Assembly: GCA_000482145.1 (NCBI GenBank) | Contig: AUXH01000091.1 | Location: forward strand, 1 to 43,267 | DNA from: Strigomonas culicis | Lineage: Eukaryota; Euglenozoa; Kinetoplastea; Trypanosomatida; Trypanosomatidae | DNA: 43,267 nt | Direction of reading: 5' to 3' | Part shown: one piece after another, positions 16,627 to 25,004 of the stretch | Numbering within the stretch: position 1 is the first letter of the stretch | How the letters are laid out: each line of letters starts with the position of its first letter | The notes under the pieces: model-generated | What the model was told of the DNA's origin: nothing | Databases searched by the model: none | The model's input: only the letters and a program-made list of their open reading frames with translations | Made by a program: the position numbers and the translations under genes

Positions 16627-18498
16627 CTAGTCGGTCGACGTTGACCGGCTCGGCAAGGAGGTGGGGAGCGGTGGCTGTGTGAAGGCGACCGAGACACGTG
16701 GCTGTCCCTTCTGTTTGGCCCGCGGCCCTGCCATCTGCCAGGGCGGTGTGTGCTGCGAGGAGGTCATGTCGCTGATCGAGGACAGCGACTTGGTGCTCAG
16801 CTCCTGTGGCTTCGCCGGATCATGTACGGTGAGCGTGAGCGGCGTCATGGCATGCTCGGTCGTCGCGGCGGTGAAGAAGGTCAAGGACGAGGGCGCCACG
16901 CGTGGCTGCAGCACCGACTGGCGTTGAACGGGCCAGCGCCGCGGCGAGGCAGCGCTCTCTGTAACCATCGCCTCGGGCGGCGGCTTCGCCTTCTCCAGCG
17001 ACTGTAGAATAATGGACGATGCGAGAGCAATGCGCTTGATGGTGCGGTGCGCAGGAGCCACCTTGTCGTAGTCGAAGTACATGTTGCCAATCGAATGCGC
17101 CCAATCCTGGAAGAAGAACTCGTGTATAAACTCCCGCTCGATGGGTGAGTGCCGCAGCTTGACCGTGTTGAAGGCGTGGTTGAAGGAATCGACGAGACAG
17201 CGGAAGGCGAAGTGCTTCACCGTCTCGCTGACGCCCACCGCCCCAATGGTCTGGAAGGCGGAGATGACGAGGCCAATCGTGTGCCGCACGGGCTTCGAGA
17301 TGATGCGCCGAATCTCCTGCAGCAGCTGCTCCTGCTGGCCAAAGTAATTGCGCTTGTAGCGGACAATCTCATCGCAGTCCTCCACGGAGAGCGCCGGCGC
17401 GGCCATACTGCGGAACCAGTCGCAGACGAGGAAGCTGAGCACCGACACGTCCGACACGTTCTGCACTTTGAACCGTCTGCGGTTAATGGCAATGCGGCAC
17501 GCGGAAAGTGTGGCATCCCCGGGGGCGGAGCTCGGTCCGAGGTACTGCATGGCGCGCGTGGACAGCTCGAGGTTGTCCTTGGTGAGCTGCACCAGTCGGC
17601 ACAGCACCGTGTGCAGAAACATGGGCACGTAGCGGTAGAGGTCGGACTTCTCGCCGTGCAGCACGAGCCGCTGCCGCTGGATGAACAGATTCACGTCGAT
17701 GAGGGCGTCGGAGATCTCCACCCGGAAGGCCTGCGATAGCCGCCAGAGGTGCTGCTCAAAGTCGTCCACGAACTGCGCCTGCCGCTTCGTCTGGATCGCG
17801 CCGGGACGGGTCTCGCGCACCAGGGCAATAGCCTCCTGCGAGGGGATGTGTCGGCTGTACACGTAGTAGCAGGCAATCATGAGGCCCGTGCGGCCCAGGC
17901 CCGCGTGGCAGTGCACCAGCACCTTGCCCTTGTTCTTCACGTGGTAGTCCATCACCTGTACACTGCGCAGCACGACGTCCTGCTCCGGCGCCGTCATGTC
18001 CGGCCAAGGAAACTCGTAATACGCAATGTCGTGCGGCATGAGGTCCTCCGGCCCGTTATAGCTGTAGCCACAGTTGGCGTACACGCCATCGGGGCCGCAG
18101 TGAGAGTGCTCGCCCTTCTCTTGCAAGTTCAGCACGCCCGTCACCTTCTTCTCCTTGAACTGTTGGATGATGGGGTACTTCACAAAGAGCGACGTGGAAA
18201 GCCGTTGGCTTGCGATGACGTGCTCGCCCACCCAGTTGGAATTCAGGCCCTCGATCGCGACGCCCTGTTTGTCAAAGGAGCTGAGGGTGTCCCAGTTTTC
18301 GTGCTTGCAGCCTCGCCCGCCACACAGGGCGGAGCAGTGCAGCCCCTGTCGGGTCCGGTCCAGCCAGTTGTCCTGCTTGGACTGGTCTACATATTGAAGC
18401 TTGAGATTTTTCTTCTTCTCATTTACTTTTTGGAGCTTCTTTCTGGAAGCACGCTCTTCTGGGGGGCAATTGAATTCATCGTCAACATCAGTAAGCAT
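16627..18498 (-). CDS. PTPDC1-like dual-specificity/tyrosine phosphatase
   Basis: This 623-residue protein has a Cys-based phosphatase domain at about 80-265. The P-loop HCHAGLGRTG has nucleophile C197 and R203, and a general acid Asp lies in FPWPDM near 167. Following text (ACYYVYSRHIPSQEAIALVRETRPGAIQT, split here only for description) matches PTPDC1, the animal PTP domain-containing protein 1 linked to centrosomes and cilia. The N-terminal 70 residues are Lys/Glu-rich. About 270 mostly helical residues follow the catalytic domain, then a Ser/Thr/Pro-rich tail. The ATG at 18498 gives MLTDVDDEF; sequence above it opens at TTG only. A flagellar or centriolar role is an inference from the animal family. 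Confidence 0.85.
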   Translation of the reverse strand: MLTDVDDEFNCPPEERASRKKLQKVNEKKKNLKLQYVDQSKQDNWLDRTRQGLHCSALCGGRGCKHENWDTLSSFDKQGVAIEGLNSNWVGEHVIASQRLSTSLFVKYPIIQQFKEKKVTGVLNLQEKGEHSHCGPDGVYANCGYSYNGPEDLMPHDIAYYEFPWPDMTAPEQDVVLRSVQVMDYHVKNKGKVLVHCHAGLGRTGLMIACYYVYSRHIPSQEAIALVRETRPGAIQTKRQAQFVDDFEQHLWRLSQAFRVEISDALIDVNLFIQRQRLVLHGEKSDLYRYVPMFLHTVLCRLVQLTKDNLELSTRAMQYLGPSSAPGDATLSACRIAINRRRFKVQNVSDVSVLSFLVCDWFRSMAAPALSVEDCDEIVRYKRNYFGQQEQLLQEIRRIISKPVRHTIGLVISAFQTIGAVGVSETVKHFAFRCLVDSFNHAFNTVKLRHSPIEREFIHEFFFQDWAHSIGNMYFDYDKVAPAHRTIKRIALASSIILQSLEKAKPPPEAMVTESAASPRRWPVQRQSVLQPRVAPSSLTFFTAATTEHAMTPLTLTVHDPAKPQELSTKSLSSISDMTSSQHTPPWQMAGPRAKQKGQPRVSVAFTQPPLPTSLPSRSTSTD

Positions 18499-18876
18499 AC
18501 TGCTGAATAGTACTATGAGGGGTGGTCCCTTCAAGTCAAGAGAGAAGAAATACGAGAGGACAGGAAGAAGGAGAGATCAAAGCGGTAGGAATGACCTCCT
18601 CTCAGATAACCACTGTACTAGCGAATATACGCTTCCCTTTTTCTTCATCGTGTCTGTTTGATTATTCCTTTTATTCTTTTTTTGCTGGTTATTATTGTTG
18701 CTGGTATGTGGACATTTTCTTTGTGTCATCACAGTACAAATCAAGCGGAGACACACACAAAAAAAGGTAAAGCACAAAACGATAACCAATAAGGAACAAG
18801 CAAACGGTATAAGGAAGTATATATATACGATAGACATACTTCATGTTGGACAAGATAAAATGCGGTAAATACATGA
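18499..18876. other. Spacer AMMECR1-phosphatase
   Basis: Mixed sequence, T-rich around 18630-18700 and A-rich to the left of the AMMECR1 stop; a short TA run near 18819-18828. No gene seen. Confidence 0.5.
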
Positions 18877-19458
18877 CTACTTCTTCTTTGTGGCCTCCAG
18901 CTCCAAATACTCCTTGTAGCTAATGCACGCCTTTGACACCTGGTACCGCTTAATGGAGATCTCCTTGAGCACGCTGCCGTCGACGGTGCCCTTGTAACCC
19001 GCCTTGCCCATGAGGGACTTGATGGTCTGCTCCTTGTTCCACTGGAGCTCGACGGCCACAGACGGCAGGTAGGTGGCACTGAGGTCTCTGTACTGCAGCT
19101 TGACGCCATGGGTCCCGACCACCCAGTCGTCCCAGGCGTTGCCCTTCTCGAAGCTGTGCAGGAGACTGACGCAGCACTCAAGGCTCGGTAACTCCTTCTC
19201 GGCAATAGGAGAAAAGCGGTGATCATCAAAGGCGGCATGGATAGCGTAGTCCTTCAGCTGCGTGTGAAGAGGGTAGGCGCCAAAGTTACCAATGCAACCA
19301 CGCAGGTCCTCGCTTGGGAGCTTCTTGAATGTGATGAACACAGGTGAATCCACGTTGGGGATGCTGCTGGGGCATGCCGGAATGGACTTCCCGTGGATTC
19401 GCGCGCACACCACGTTGAAGCAGTAAGCACACATCTCTTCTGTCGCTAAGAGTGCCAT
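18877..19458 (-). CDS. AMMECR1-domain protein
   Basis: The 193-residue product is a single AMMECR1 domain. Typical segments are EEMCAYCFNVVCARIHG at the start, FITFKKLPSEDLRGCIGNF (the family LRGCIG motif), YAIHAAFDDHRFSPI, LECCVSLL and the late segment KAGYKG. AMMECR1 proteins are widely conserved in eukaryotes, archaea and bacteria and their biochemical role is unsettled. Starting at the ATG at 19458 aligns with the beginning of the domain. The frame continues upstream from a TTG at 19527 just after a TTTTTTTTTTCAG acceptor, so the mRNA probably includes that stretch as 5' UTR of about 70 nt. Confidence 0.9.
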   Translation of the reverse strand: MALLATEEMCAYCFNVVCARIHGKSIPACPSSIPNVDSPVFITFKKLPSEDLRGCIGNFGAYPLHTQLKDYAIHAAFDDHRFSPIAEKELPSLECCVSLLHSFEKGNAWDDWVVGTHGVKLQYRDLSATYLPSVAVELQWNKEQTIKSLMGKAGYKGTVDGSVLKEISIKRYQVSKACISYKEYLELEATKKK

Positions 19459-19811
19459 CTCGGGAGTGATCGATGAGAACGACGGAAGGAACGAGTCGGC
19501 AATGGGTTCAAAAGTGAGGTAGAACAATTTATCTGAAAAAAAAAACAGAAAGTGGGAAGGTACAAAAGGGATGGAGAGAAAAGTGGTAGTGTTTTGAAAG
19601 GAAAAAGAAAACTCGTAAATGCAGGACGATGAAACACGTCACTTCCCCCAAAAACATGACAAGAGAAAGAGCACGTTAGTTAATGACAAATGCAGACCAC
19701 AACCTGTCCGACACGAGGTAAAGAAACAAAGTGGATTTATATGTAAGTGGCCAAGAACAACAACAAGAACAAGAACACGGTCAGTAACCGCACGGCAGCA
19801 CGGTGTGCATA
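19459..19811. other. Spacer Cys/His protein-AMMECR1
   Basis: Includes the acceptor for AMMECR1 (polypyrimidine plus CAG around 19531-19545) and an (AAC)-rich patch at about 19756-19774. No gene. Confidence 0.55.
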
Positions 19812-20660
19812 TTATACAAAAAACGAAGACACCGCCTCTCGGCCAGGTGCCTGTGCCACATCGCTGAACCCATTGCCGACATCACTATTAAAGTAGCCGC
19901 CCTCCTCCTCTACTTCGTCCGGCTGTTGCGCCGTCCCGGCCACCGCGGCGGTGCCCGGTGTCCGCCCGACCAGTGTGGTGTAGCGGCACCGGTGTTCACG
20001 GAGGCACTGGTACTCCTGCTTGTCGGCCGACAGCTCCAAGAAGTGGGTCAGTCGGATGGTCTGGTGACGCGCGCAGAGCAGCTCCGGGCAGTCCTGCGGC
20101 AGGTCCGCAGGGGGGTCTAGCGGCGTGGCGAGGCAGTTGCCGCTGTCCTTGCACACGAAGCAGCAGTCCTGCACCTCCTCACACATGTACGCGTTGAGCC
20201 GCTTGCCGTGCCGCGCGCACCACACCTGCCGCGTCGCGAAGTGCGCGCCACTGCGGTCCTCCTTGCGGCTCACGCGCTCCGGCTGCGGGGTGTCGCGCGG
20301 GCTGCGCGCGTCCCGCTCCGCCCGGCTCGCGAACCACTCCTGGCCCTGCGCCGACGCGCGCGGCCGGCCGTCGTCCGCCGCCGCGCGCGTGCGGCAGGGG
20401 TGCTCCCGCTTGCAGCGCCACGTGCCGGGCTGCTCCTCCACCATCTGGTGCGCCGCGCGCCACCGCTTGTGCTGGTGGCAGAAGACCATCTCGTCGCGGC
20501 GGCACTCGCGCGACGGCTTGCAGCGCAGCGACGGCGGTCGCTCGTCCCACGGCACAAGGTCCATCTTCGCGCGCAGCCGGTTGTGCATCGCGCAGTGGCC
20601 CTTCTCCACCGTCGAGCCGTACCCGCCACCACCACCACCGGACCGGTATCCAGAGCGCAT
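19812..20660 (-). CDS. Four-module CX2H...CX5C Cys/His-rich protein, unknown function
   Basis: I do not recognise the family of this 282-residue protein. It contains four copies of one module, C-x2-H, 18-20 residues, C-x5-C. Copy 1: C23/H26 and C47/C53. Copy 2: C61/H64 and C83/C89. Copy 3: C148/H151 and C170/C176. Copy 4: C196/H199 and C219/C225. Each copy has a basic residue-rich segment after the His and usually an aromatic or Leu just before the CX5C pair. The three Cys plus one His suggest zinc binding. The N-terminus is a short Gly/Arg/Ser stretch; a charged linker (90-140) separates modules 2 and 3; the tail is acidic. ATG at 20660 with a nearby pyrimidine-plus-CAG acceptor. RNA or protein binding is a guess. 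Confidence 0.75.
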   Translation of the reverse strand: MRSGYRSGGGGGGYGSTVEKGHCAMHNRLRAKMDLVPWDERPPSLRCKPSRECRRDEMVFCHQHKRWRAAHQMVEEQPGTWRCKREHPCRTRAAADDGRPRASAQGQEWFASRAERDARSPRDTPQPERVSRKEDRSGAHFATRQVWCARHGKRLNAYMCEEVQDCCFVCKDSGNCLATPLDPPADLPQDCPELLCARHQTIRLTHFLELSADKQEYQCLREHRCRYTTLVGRTPGTAAVAGTAQQPDEVEEEGGYFNSDVGNGFSDVAQAPGREAVSSFFV

Positions 20661-21009
20661 CGAGAAAGTGAACGAGCGCGCTGAAAAAAAGAGAGTATCT
20701 ATCTAAAGGGAGGTGTATACTGAAGCATCAGGGTAAAGAGAGTGATAAGGGATATAGAAGAAAAAAAAAGGATTTGCCTGCACTACAAGAGCGGACTATA
20801 CTAGAGTGTGTATGCGTTCTAGCGTATCCGTACATATGATAGTTAACACCTTGGAGGGAAGACGAAGAAAGACAATCCACAGCGGGAATAAATAGCATAA
20901 ACATGTATTTTTTTTTTGCTTTTTCTTGTTGGTGTTTCATTAGTGTTACAATGGTGCATCTGATATATGCACATACACGCACACGCACACGCACACACAT
21001 GCAGCTCTC
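20661..21009. other. Spacer SEH1-Cys/His protein
   Basis: Holds a CA-rich repeat (about 20969-20999) and T/A runs; no gene seen. Confidence 0.55.
20969..20999. repeat. Imperfect (CA)n/CGCA repeat
   Basis: Alternating CACACG and CACA units just left of the SEH1 stop codon. Confidence 0.8.
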
Positions 21010-22158
21010 TTACGGTGGGCACGTGTTCTGCGACACAATTTCCCACGACCCGTGATCCATCGGGTCTCGCATCTGCAGAACCTTCACGGTCGCTCGCTCG
21101 TCGTCGGTGAGGACGTAGAGATGGGAGGCGGAGCGGTCCCATGACACGCTCGCCGCGCCCTCGTCCAGCCGGAAGTACTCAAACAGAATGTCGCCCTCCT
21201 CGTTGGACGGCGAAATACAGTTCATGCGGAGGATGAGCACCTCCGTGCGCGAGCACACGGCGAGCAGCTGGAAGAGGCGGCCGACGGACGGCGCCCACGC
21301 GATCTGCAGCACGGGGCTGGCGCACGCGACGGGGGATATGCTCGCGGGCAGGAAGGGGATGGGGCTGAACGCCTGCGCCTCCTTCAGATAGCGATAGAGG
21401 CGCACGCGCCCCGACACCGCGCCCACCGCCAGCGTCATGGTGGACTCCGCCGCCCCGGGGAACCAGGAGATGCTGGTGATGCCGAGGCTGCGCGAAGGGG
21501 CGCCGTGCGCCGCTCCCGGCACGGCCGCAAGGCTCACGACCGGGGGGACGTGCTTCGCCGCGCCGCGGCGCGCGTCGCTTGCGCCCGCCGGCGTGCGCTC
21601 CTCGGCGCGCTTGCCGCTAAGGATAATGGCGTTGCTGCTGCTCACGCTGTCCGTGGTGGGCTCCAGCTCGGGGATCATACGGCAGATGCAGGAGAACTGC
21701 AGCGTCTGGTTGACCTCGTAGAGTCGCACGCACCCGTCCAGCGACGCGGTCGACAGCAGCAGCACGTGGTACTGCTGCGGCGGGATGAAGGCGATGTCCG
21801 TGATGGCGTCCTTGTCGAAGCCGCGCATCGGCGACCACCGCGTCGTCTGGATCACCGTGCGCCCCTTCTGCGACGTGAGCGTGATGCGGTAGATGTTGAC
21901 CCAGCGGTCGGCGCCCGCGGTGGCGAGCAGCGGGCCGTGCTCGCGGTGCTGGCACCACGCGAGCCGCATGACGGGGCCGGTGTGGTCGCTGATGGTGCAC
22001 CCATCCTCCCACGCATCCGGCGACCCGATCTGCTGCTTGCGGTAGAAAAGCTGCACGGTGCCGTCACTGGAGCAGGACGCGAGCAGCGCCCCGGTGGGGT
22101 CCACCTCCAGGTGGTGCACGTGCGTCTTGTGCTTCGTTTGCAACGTGGAGGAGAGCAT
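21010..22158 (-). CDS. SEH1: SEH1-type WD40 nucleoporin / SEA-complex subunit
   Basis: The 382-residue protein is a WD40 propeller opening with HKTHVHHLEVDPTGALLASCSSD, which parallels the SEH1/SEC13 opening ([23 protein letters not shown]). Further matches are the blade GPVMRLAWCQHREHGPLLATAGADRW, the segment AITDIAFIPPQQYHVLLLSTASLDGCVRLYE, and IAWAPSVGRLFQLLAV, close to SEH1's IAFAPNLGRSFHILA. SEH1 serves the nuclear pore Y-complex and the SEA/GATOR TORC1-regulating complex. A Pro/Ala/Arg-rich insert lies near 185-220. The ATG at 22158 is chosen because the long upstream extension is a translated pyrimidine-rich leader. Confidence 0.85.
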   Translation of the reverse strand: MLSSTLQTKHKTHVHHLEVDPTGALLASCSSDGTVQLFYRKQQIGSPDAWEDGCTISDHTGPVMRLAWCQHREHGPLLATAGADRWVNIYRITLTSQKGRTVIQTTRWSPMRGFDKDAITDIAFIPPQQYHVLLLSTASLDGCVRLYEVNQTLQFSCICRMIPELEPTTDSVSSSNAIILSGKRAEERTPAGASDARRGAAKHVPPVVSLAAVPGAAHGAPSRSLGITSISWFPGAAESTMTLAVGAVSGRVRLYRYLKEAQAFSPIPFLPASISPVACASPVLQIAWAPSVGRLFQLLAVCSRTEVLILRMNCISPSNEEGDILFEYFRLDEGAASVSWDRSASHLYVLTDDERATVKVLQMRDPMDHGSWEIVSQNTCPP

Positions 22159-22463
22159 CCGCAGTTGTTTTTTTTTTTTTGCGACTTCCTCGTAATGCTT
22201 CAGAGTACAAGAACAAGAAGAAGAAAAAAGAGAGGAGAAAAGGGAAAACAATAGAAACAAAGGAAACAGACTTGTTGCTGTTGTTGTTGCTGTTGTATTT
22301 CTTGAAAAACGAAAAAAAAAAAAAGAGCGAATCAAGTTACACTTGAGTGGCATCTGTGCGGCACAAGAATAAAACCGAGGTATTTCGAACGAGTATTCGA
22401 AAAGGAGAGAAGAAATAGTTTACATACATGGAATGGTTAAAGTATAGATAGAGTTAGTGTATT
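22159..22463. other. Spacer coiled-coil unknown-SEH1
   Basis: T11 and A-runs, and a short (TTG/CTG)-type repeat around 22272-22300 on the plus strand. No gene. Confidence 0.5.
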
Positions 22464-24722
22464 TTACAAACTCAGCAGGTAGGGCACTATGATGTCAAGC
22501 ACCTCGCCGAGCTTCTCCACCGCTTTTCGGAAAGGAGACGGGTCCAGCAGCTCGCCGACGCAATACAGCAGGGATGGGAGATCCGCCTTGGACCACTGCT
22601 CGCCCTGCTCCGCTGAGCCACAGGTCTGCAGCACCTCCGCCACGTCGCCCTCGGAGAGGTGCACAACGTTGGTCAGGAAGGTTTGCAGCTTCTCACGGGA
22701 GATGAAGATGCTCTGCTCCTCGCGGACGGCGTCGAAGAGCCGCTGCAGGTGCAGGTGGTGCTCGTGGAGGAACAGCACCATGTCCGGCTCCGACAGCTCC
22801 ACGCACATGTTCTCCATCGGCGACACCTCGCAGAAGCTGTCGAGCCGCTCCGTCAGATTCAGCAAGGACCAACCGCTGAGTTCGGACACCTTCGTCGTGT
22901 AGTGGATGAAGTCTCCAAAGGACTGCATGCCGTGCTCCGGGTACAGCTGGGTCAAGATGGGCAAATCGGAGGGGCTCACCAAGCTCCCCAGCACGTGCTC
23001 CAGCTTCTCACGGCTCACGGGCAGTCCGATGACCGAGAGGCGCTCAAACACCTGGCCCAGGTAGTCGCGCACCACATCCATCTCGGGCGTCTCGACGCAC
23101 TGCCGCAGCGCCAGCAGATACTTGTCGTGGTGCTCCACGCACCCGTGCAGCTGCTGCAGCCCTTCCGATACGTCCTTGGCCATCTGCTCCACGCAATCCT
23201 CTGGGAGCCTCGTCGCAGGGACCTCCACCACGCGAGCCGGCCCTCGCAGGAGAGAGGCGTGTCGGTCGCCACCGTGGGCGCTGCTGGGGCCAAGCCCCTC
23301 CTCCCTCTTGGCGGGGGAGGAACCAATCGGCTGGCCGTCGGGCCTCTCCGCGCCTCCCTCCGCCTCCGTCGAGGGCATCAGAAGGGCTAAGTTCTGGGGT
23401 CTGAACAGAGAAAAGTGGCTGCCACAGCAAACGTAGGTGATAAAGCTGTGGAGAAGCCGCAGCTTGCTCTGATTGCTTTGCACAAAGTCCTCGATGTGAA
23501 AGGGAGCGGTGACGGGGCCGGTCAGATAATGCACCGCGGCCCGCATGTCGGTGAGCGGCAGCGTCATTAAGGAGCGCGCGGAGAGCAGATAGGGATGGCG
23601 GCTCATCGCGTTGAGAGACGGCGCCTCCTCCTGATCGCCGCCGCCGCCGAGCAGCTGATAGAAGCGGAGAAAGAAGTCGATCTGCTTGGTACTCATGCGG
23701 TCCGTTCGATCCTTGGACCGCTTCGTGTACACGGCGGCAGATTCCGTGATGCTATGGGTGTAGGTCCGGGTGGCCTCGTTGCTGGGCTCGCTCGGCAGGG
23801 CGCGCACGTCCGCGAAGAGCACCTGCACGCAATCCTGCCACGTCCGCCAGTGCTCTCGTATCGAGCTCTCCGTCTCGCTGTGGAGCTGCTCCAGCGTCGC
23901 CAGGCGCTGCTGCGCCTGCTGGCAGCGTGTCGTGGTGGCCTCCGCGACGCGCATCTTCTCCCGCACGTCATCGCTGATGAGCTGATGGGCCGTCTTCGCC
24001 TCTACCTCCTGCTCGTAGAGCAGCTTCAGTTCCAAGCTGATAGCCTTGTTGGACGCAACCCTCGCCTTCGCTGTGATGACGTGGGCACGCTGTCGCCAGG
24101 ACCGAATAATCTTCGGCAGAATGCAGCTCGCCGCGTAGCGCACGTTGAGGCGCTTGAACATCTCCCTCTTGCGGCGAATGCGCTTGCAGTGCGCGCGCCA
24201 CGACACAAAGCACATTTTGACCCACAGGCCGTCCAGCTGGGACAGCACGCGGTCCATCACCCGCTGCTCTATTAGCAGACGCCCCTCGTAGAAGTTGAGG
24301 GACGACTTGTACTGGGCGTACAGTCGGTACACCCGCATGAAGCACTCCGCGTACGACGTGGTCCGCATCATCTCGCCGGTAGGCGTCCGCCGCGCCCGAG
24401 TGAAGAGTACCGCGGGAGTGATCTCCCGCAGCGCTGCGGAAGCCACATCACGGAAGTCCGCCGACAAGTGAGGAATGCAGTGCCGCAAGACGGAGAGTGT
24501 CGTCATCAAATAGAGCTCATCGGGACTGCTCACGCGGGTGGCAGACTCGTTCATCTTCTTCAGTATAACTTCTGCAGCGACGAAGGGGCTCTTGTGATTA
24601 CTAAATTCGACCTCAATGGAGCCCAGCCACCGCTGTAACTTGATCGCATCGGCGGCCTCACGCTCCGTCTCCTCGTAGGGGTCTATAGCAGCGGAAATAC
24701 CTGCATTGAGTAGATCACTCAT
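22464..24722 (-). CDS. Unknown 752-residue helical protein with SFI1/IQ-like segment
   Basis: I do not recognise a named family. The protein is mainly helical. Residues 150-220 contain WxxRA-type and Arg-rich helices (FVSWRAHCKRIRRKR, then IIRSWRQRAHV) reminiscent of SFI1 or IQ repeats that bind centrin or calmodulin. A coiled coil follows at about 225-300. A low-complexity Gly/Ala/Pro-rich region lies near 440-490. The C-terminal 250 residues hold amphipathic helices whose spacing (for example LVSPSDLPILTQLYPE...SFGDFIHYT) resembles degenerate EF-hand pairs without canonical calcium loops. A cytoskeletal or flagellar role is a guess from this layout. ATG at 24722 follows TTTTTTTTCCTTGTAG within a few nucleotides. 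Confidence 0.75.
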   Translation of the reverse strand: MSDLLNAGISAAIDPYEETEREAADAIKLQRWLGSIEVEFSNHKSPFVAAEVILKKMNESATRVSSPDELYLMTTLSVLRHCIPHLSADFRDVASAALREITPAVLFTRARRTPTGEMMRTTSYAECFMRVYRLYAQYKSSLNFYEGRLLIEQRVMDRVLSQLDGLWVKMCFVSWRAHCKRIRRKREMFKRLNVRYAASCILPKIIRSWRQRAHVITAKARVASNKAISLELKLLYEQEVEAKTAHQLISDDVREKMRVAEATTTRCQQAQQRLATLEQLHSETESSIREHWRTWQDCVQVLFADVRALPSEPSNEATRTYTHSITESAAVYTKRSKDRTDRMSTKQIDFFLRFYQLLGGGGDQEEAPSLNAMSRHPYLLSARSLMTLPLTDMRAAVHYLTGPVTAPFHIEDFVQSNQSKLRLLHSFITYVCCGSHFSLFRPQNLALLMPSTEAEGGAERPDGQPIGSSPAKREEGLGPSSAHGGDRHASLLRGPARVVEVPATRLPEDCVEQMAKDVSEGLQQLHGCVEHHDKYLLALRQCVETPEMDVVRDYLGQVFERLSVIGLPVSREKLEHVLGSLVSPSDLPILTQLYPEHGMQSFGDFIHYTTKVSELSGWSLLNLTERLDSFCEVSPMENMCVELSEPDMVLFLHEHHLHLQRLFDAVREEQSIFISREKLQTFLTNVVHLSEGDVAEVLQTCGSAEQGEQWSKADLPSLLYCVGELLDPSPFRKAVEKLGEVLDIIVPYLLSL

Positions 24723-25004
24723 TTCAGCTACAAGGAAAAAAAAACTTCTTTAATGATACGGAAAGGGGAAAGGAAAGGAAACAGTGTTTATAAAAGGTGT
24801 GACCATACAAACAACAGCAACAATGAATGCAGTAAAAAAAAAACTCAAAAAAAAAAAGTGACTCTAGAATCTGATTCAGAAAAAGAGCGTAACAAGAACA
24901 AAAAAAAAAAAAACAATAAAGGCACTCTCTGTATCATGTCAAAAAGAGTACTACAGAAGAAAAAAGAGAGAAGAAATCAATATGCCATCAGCATTGACAC
25001 GATT
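24723..25004. other. Spacer GlcNAc-transferase-like gene-coiled-coil unknown
   Basis: A-rich on the plus strand with several A9-A14 runs (about 24830-24915); no gene. Confidence 0.55.
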
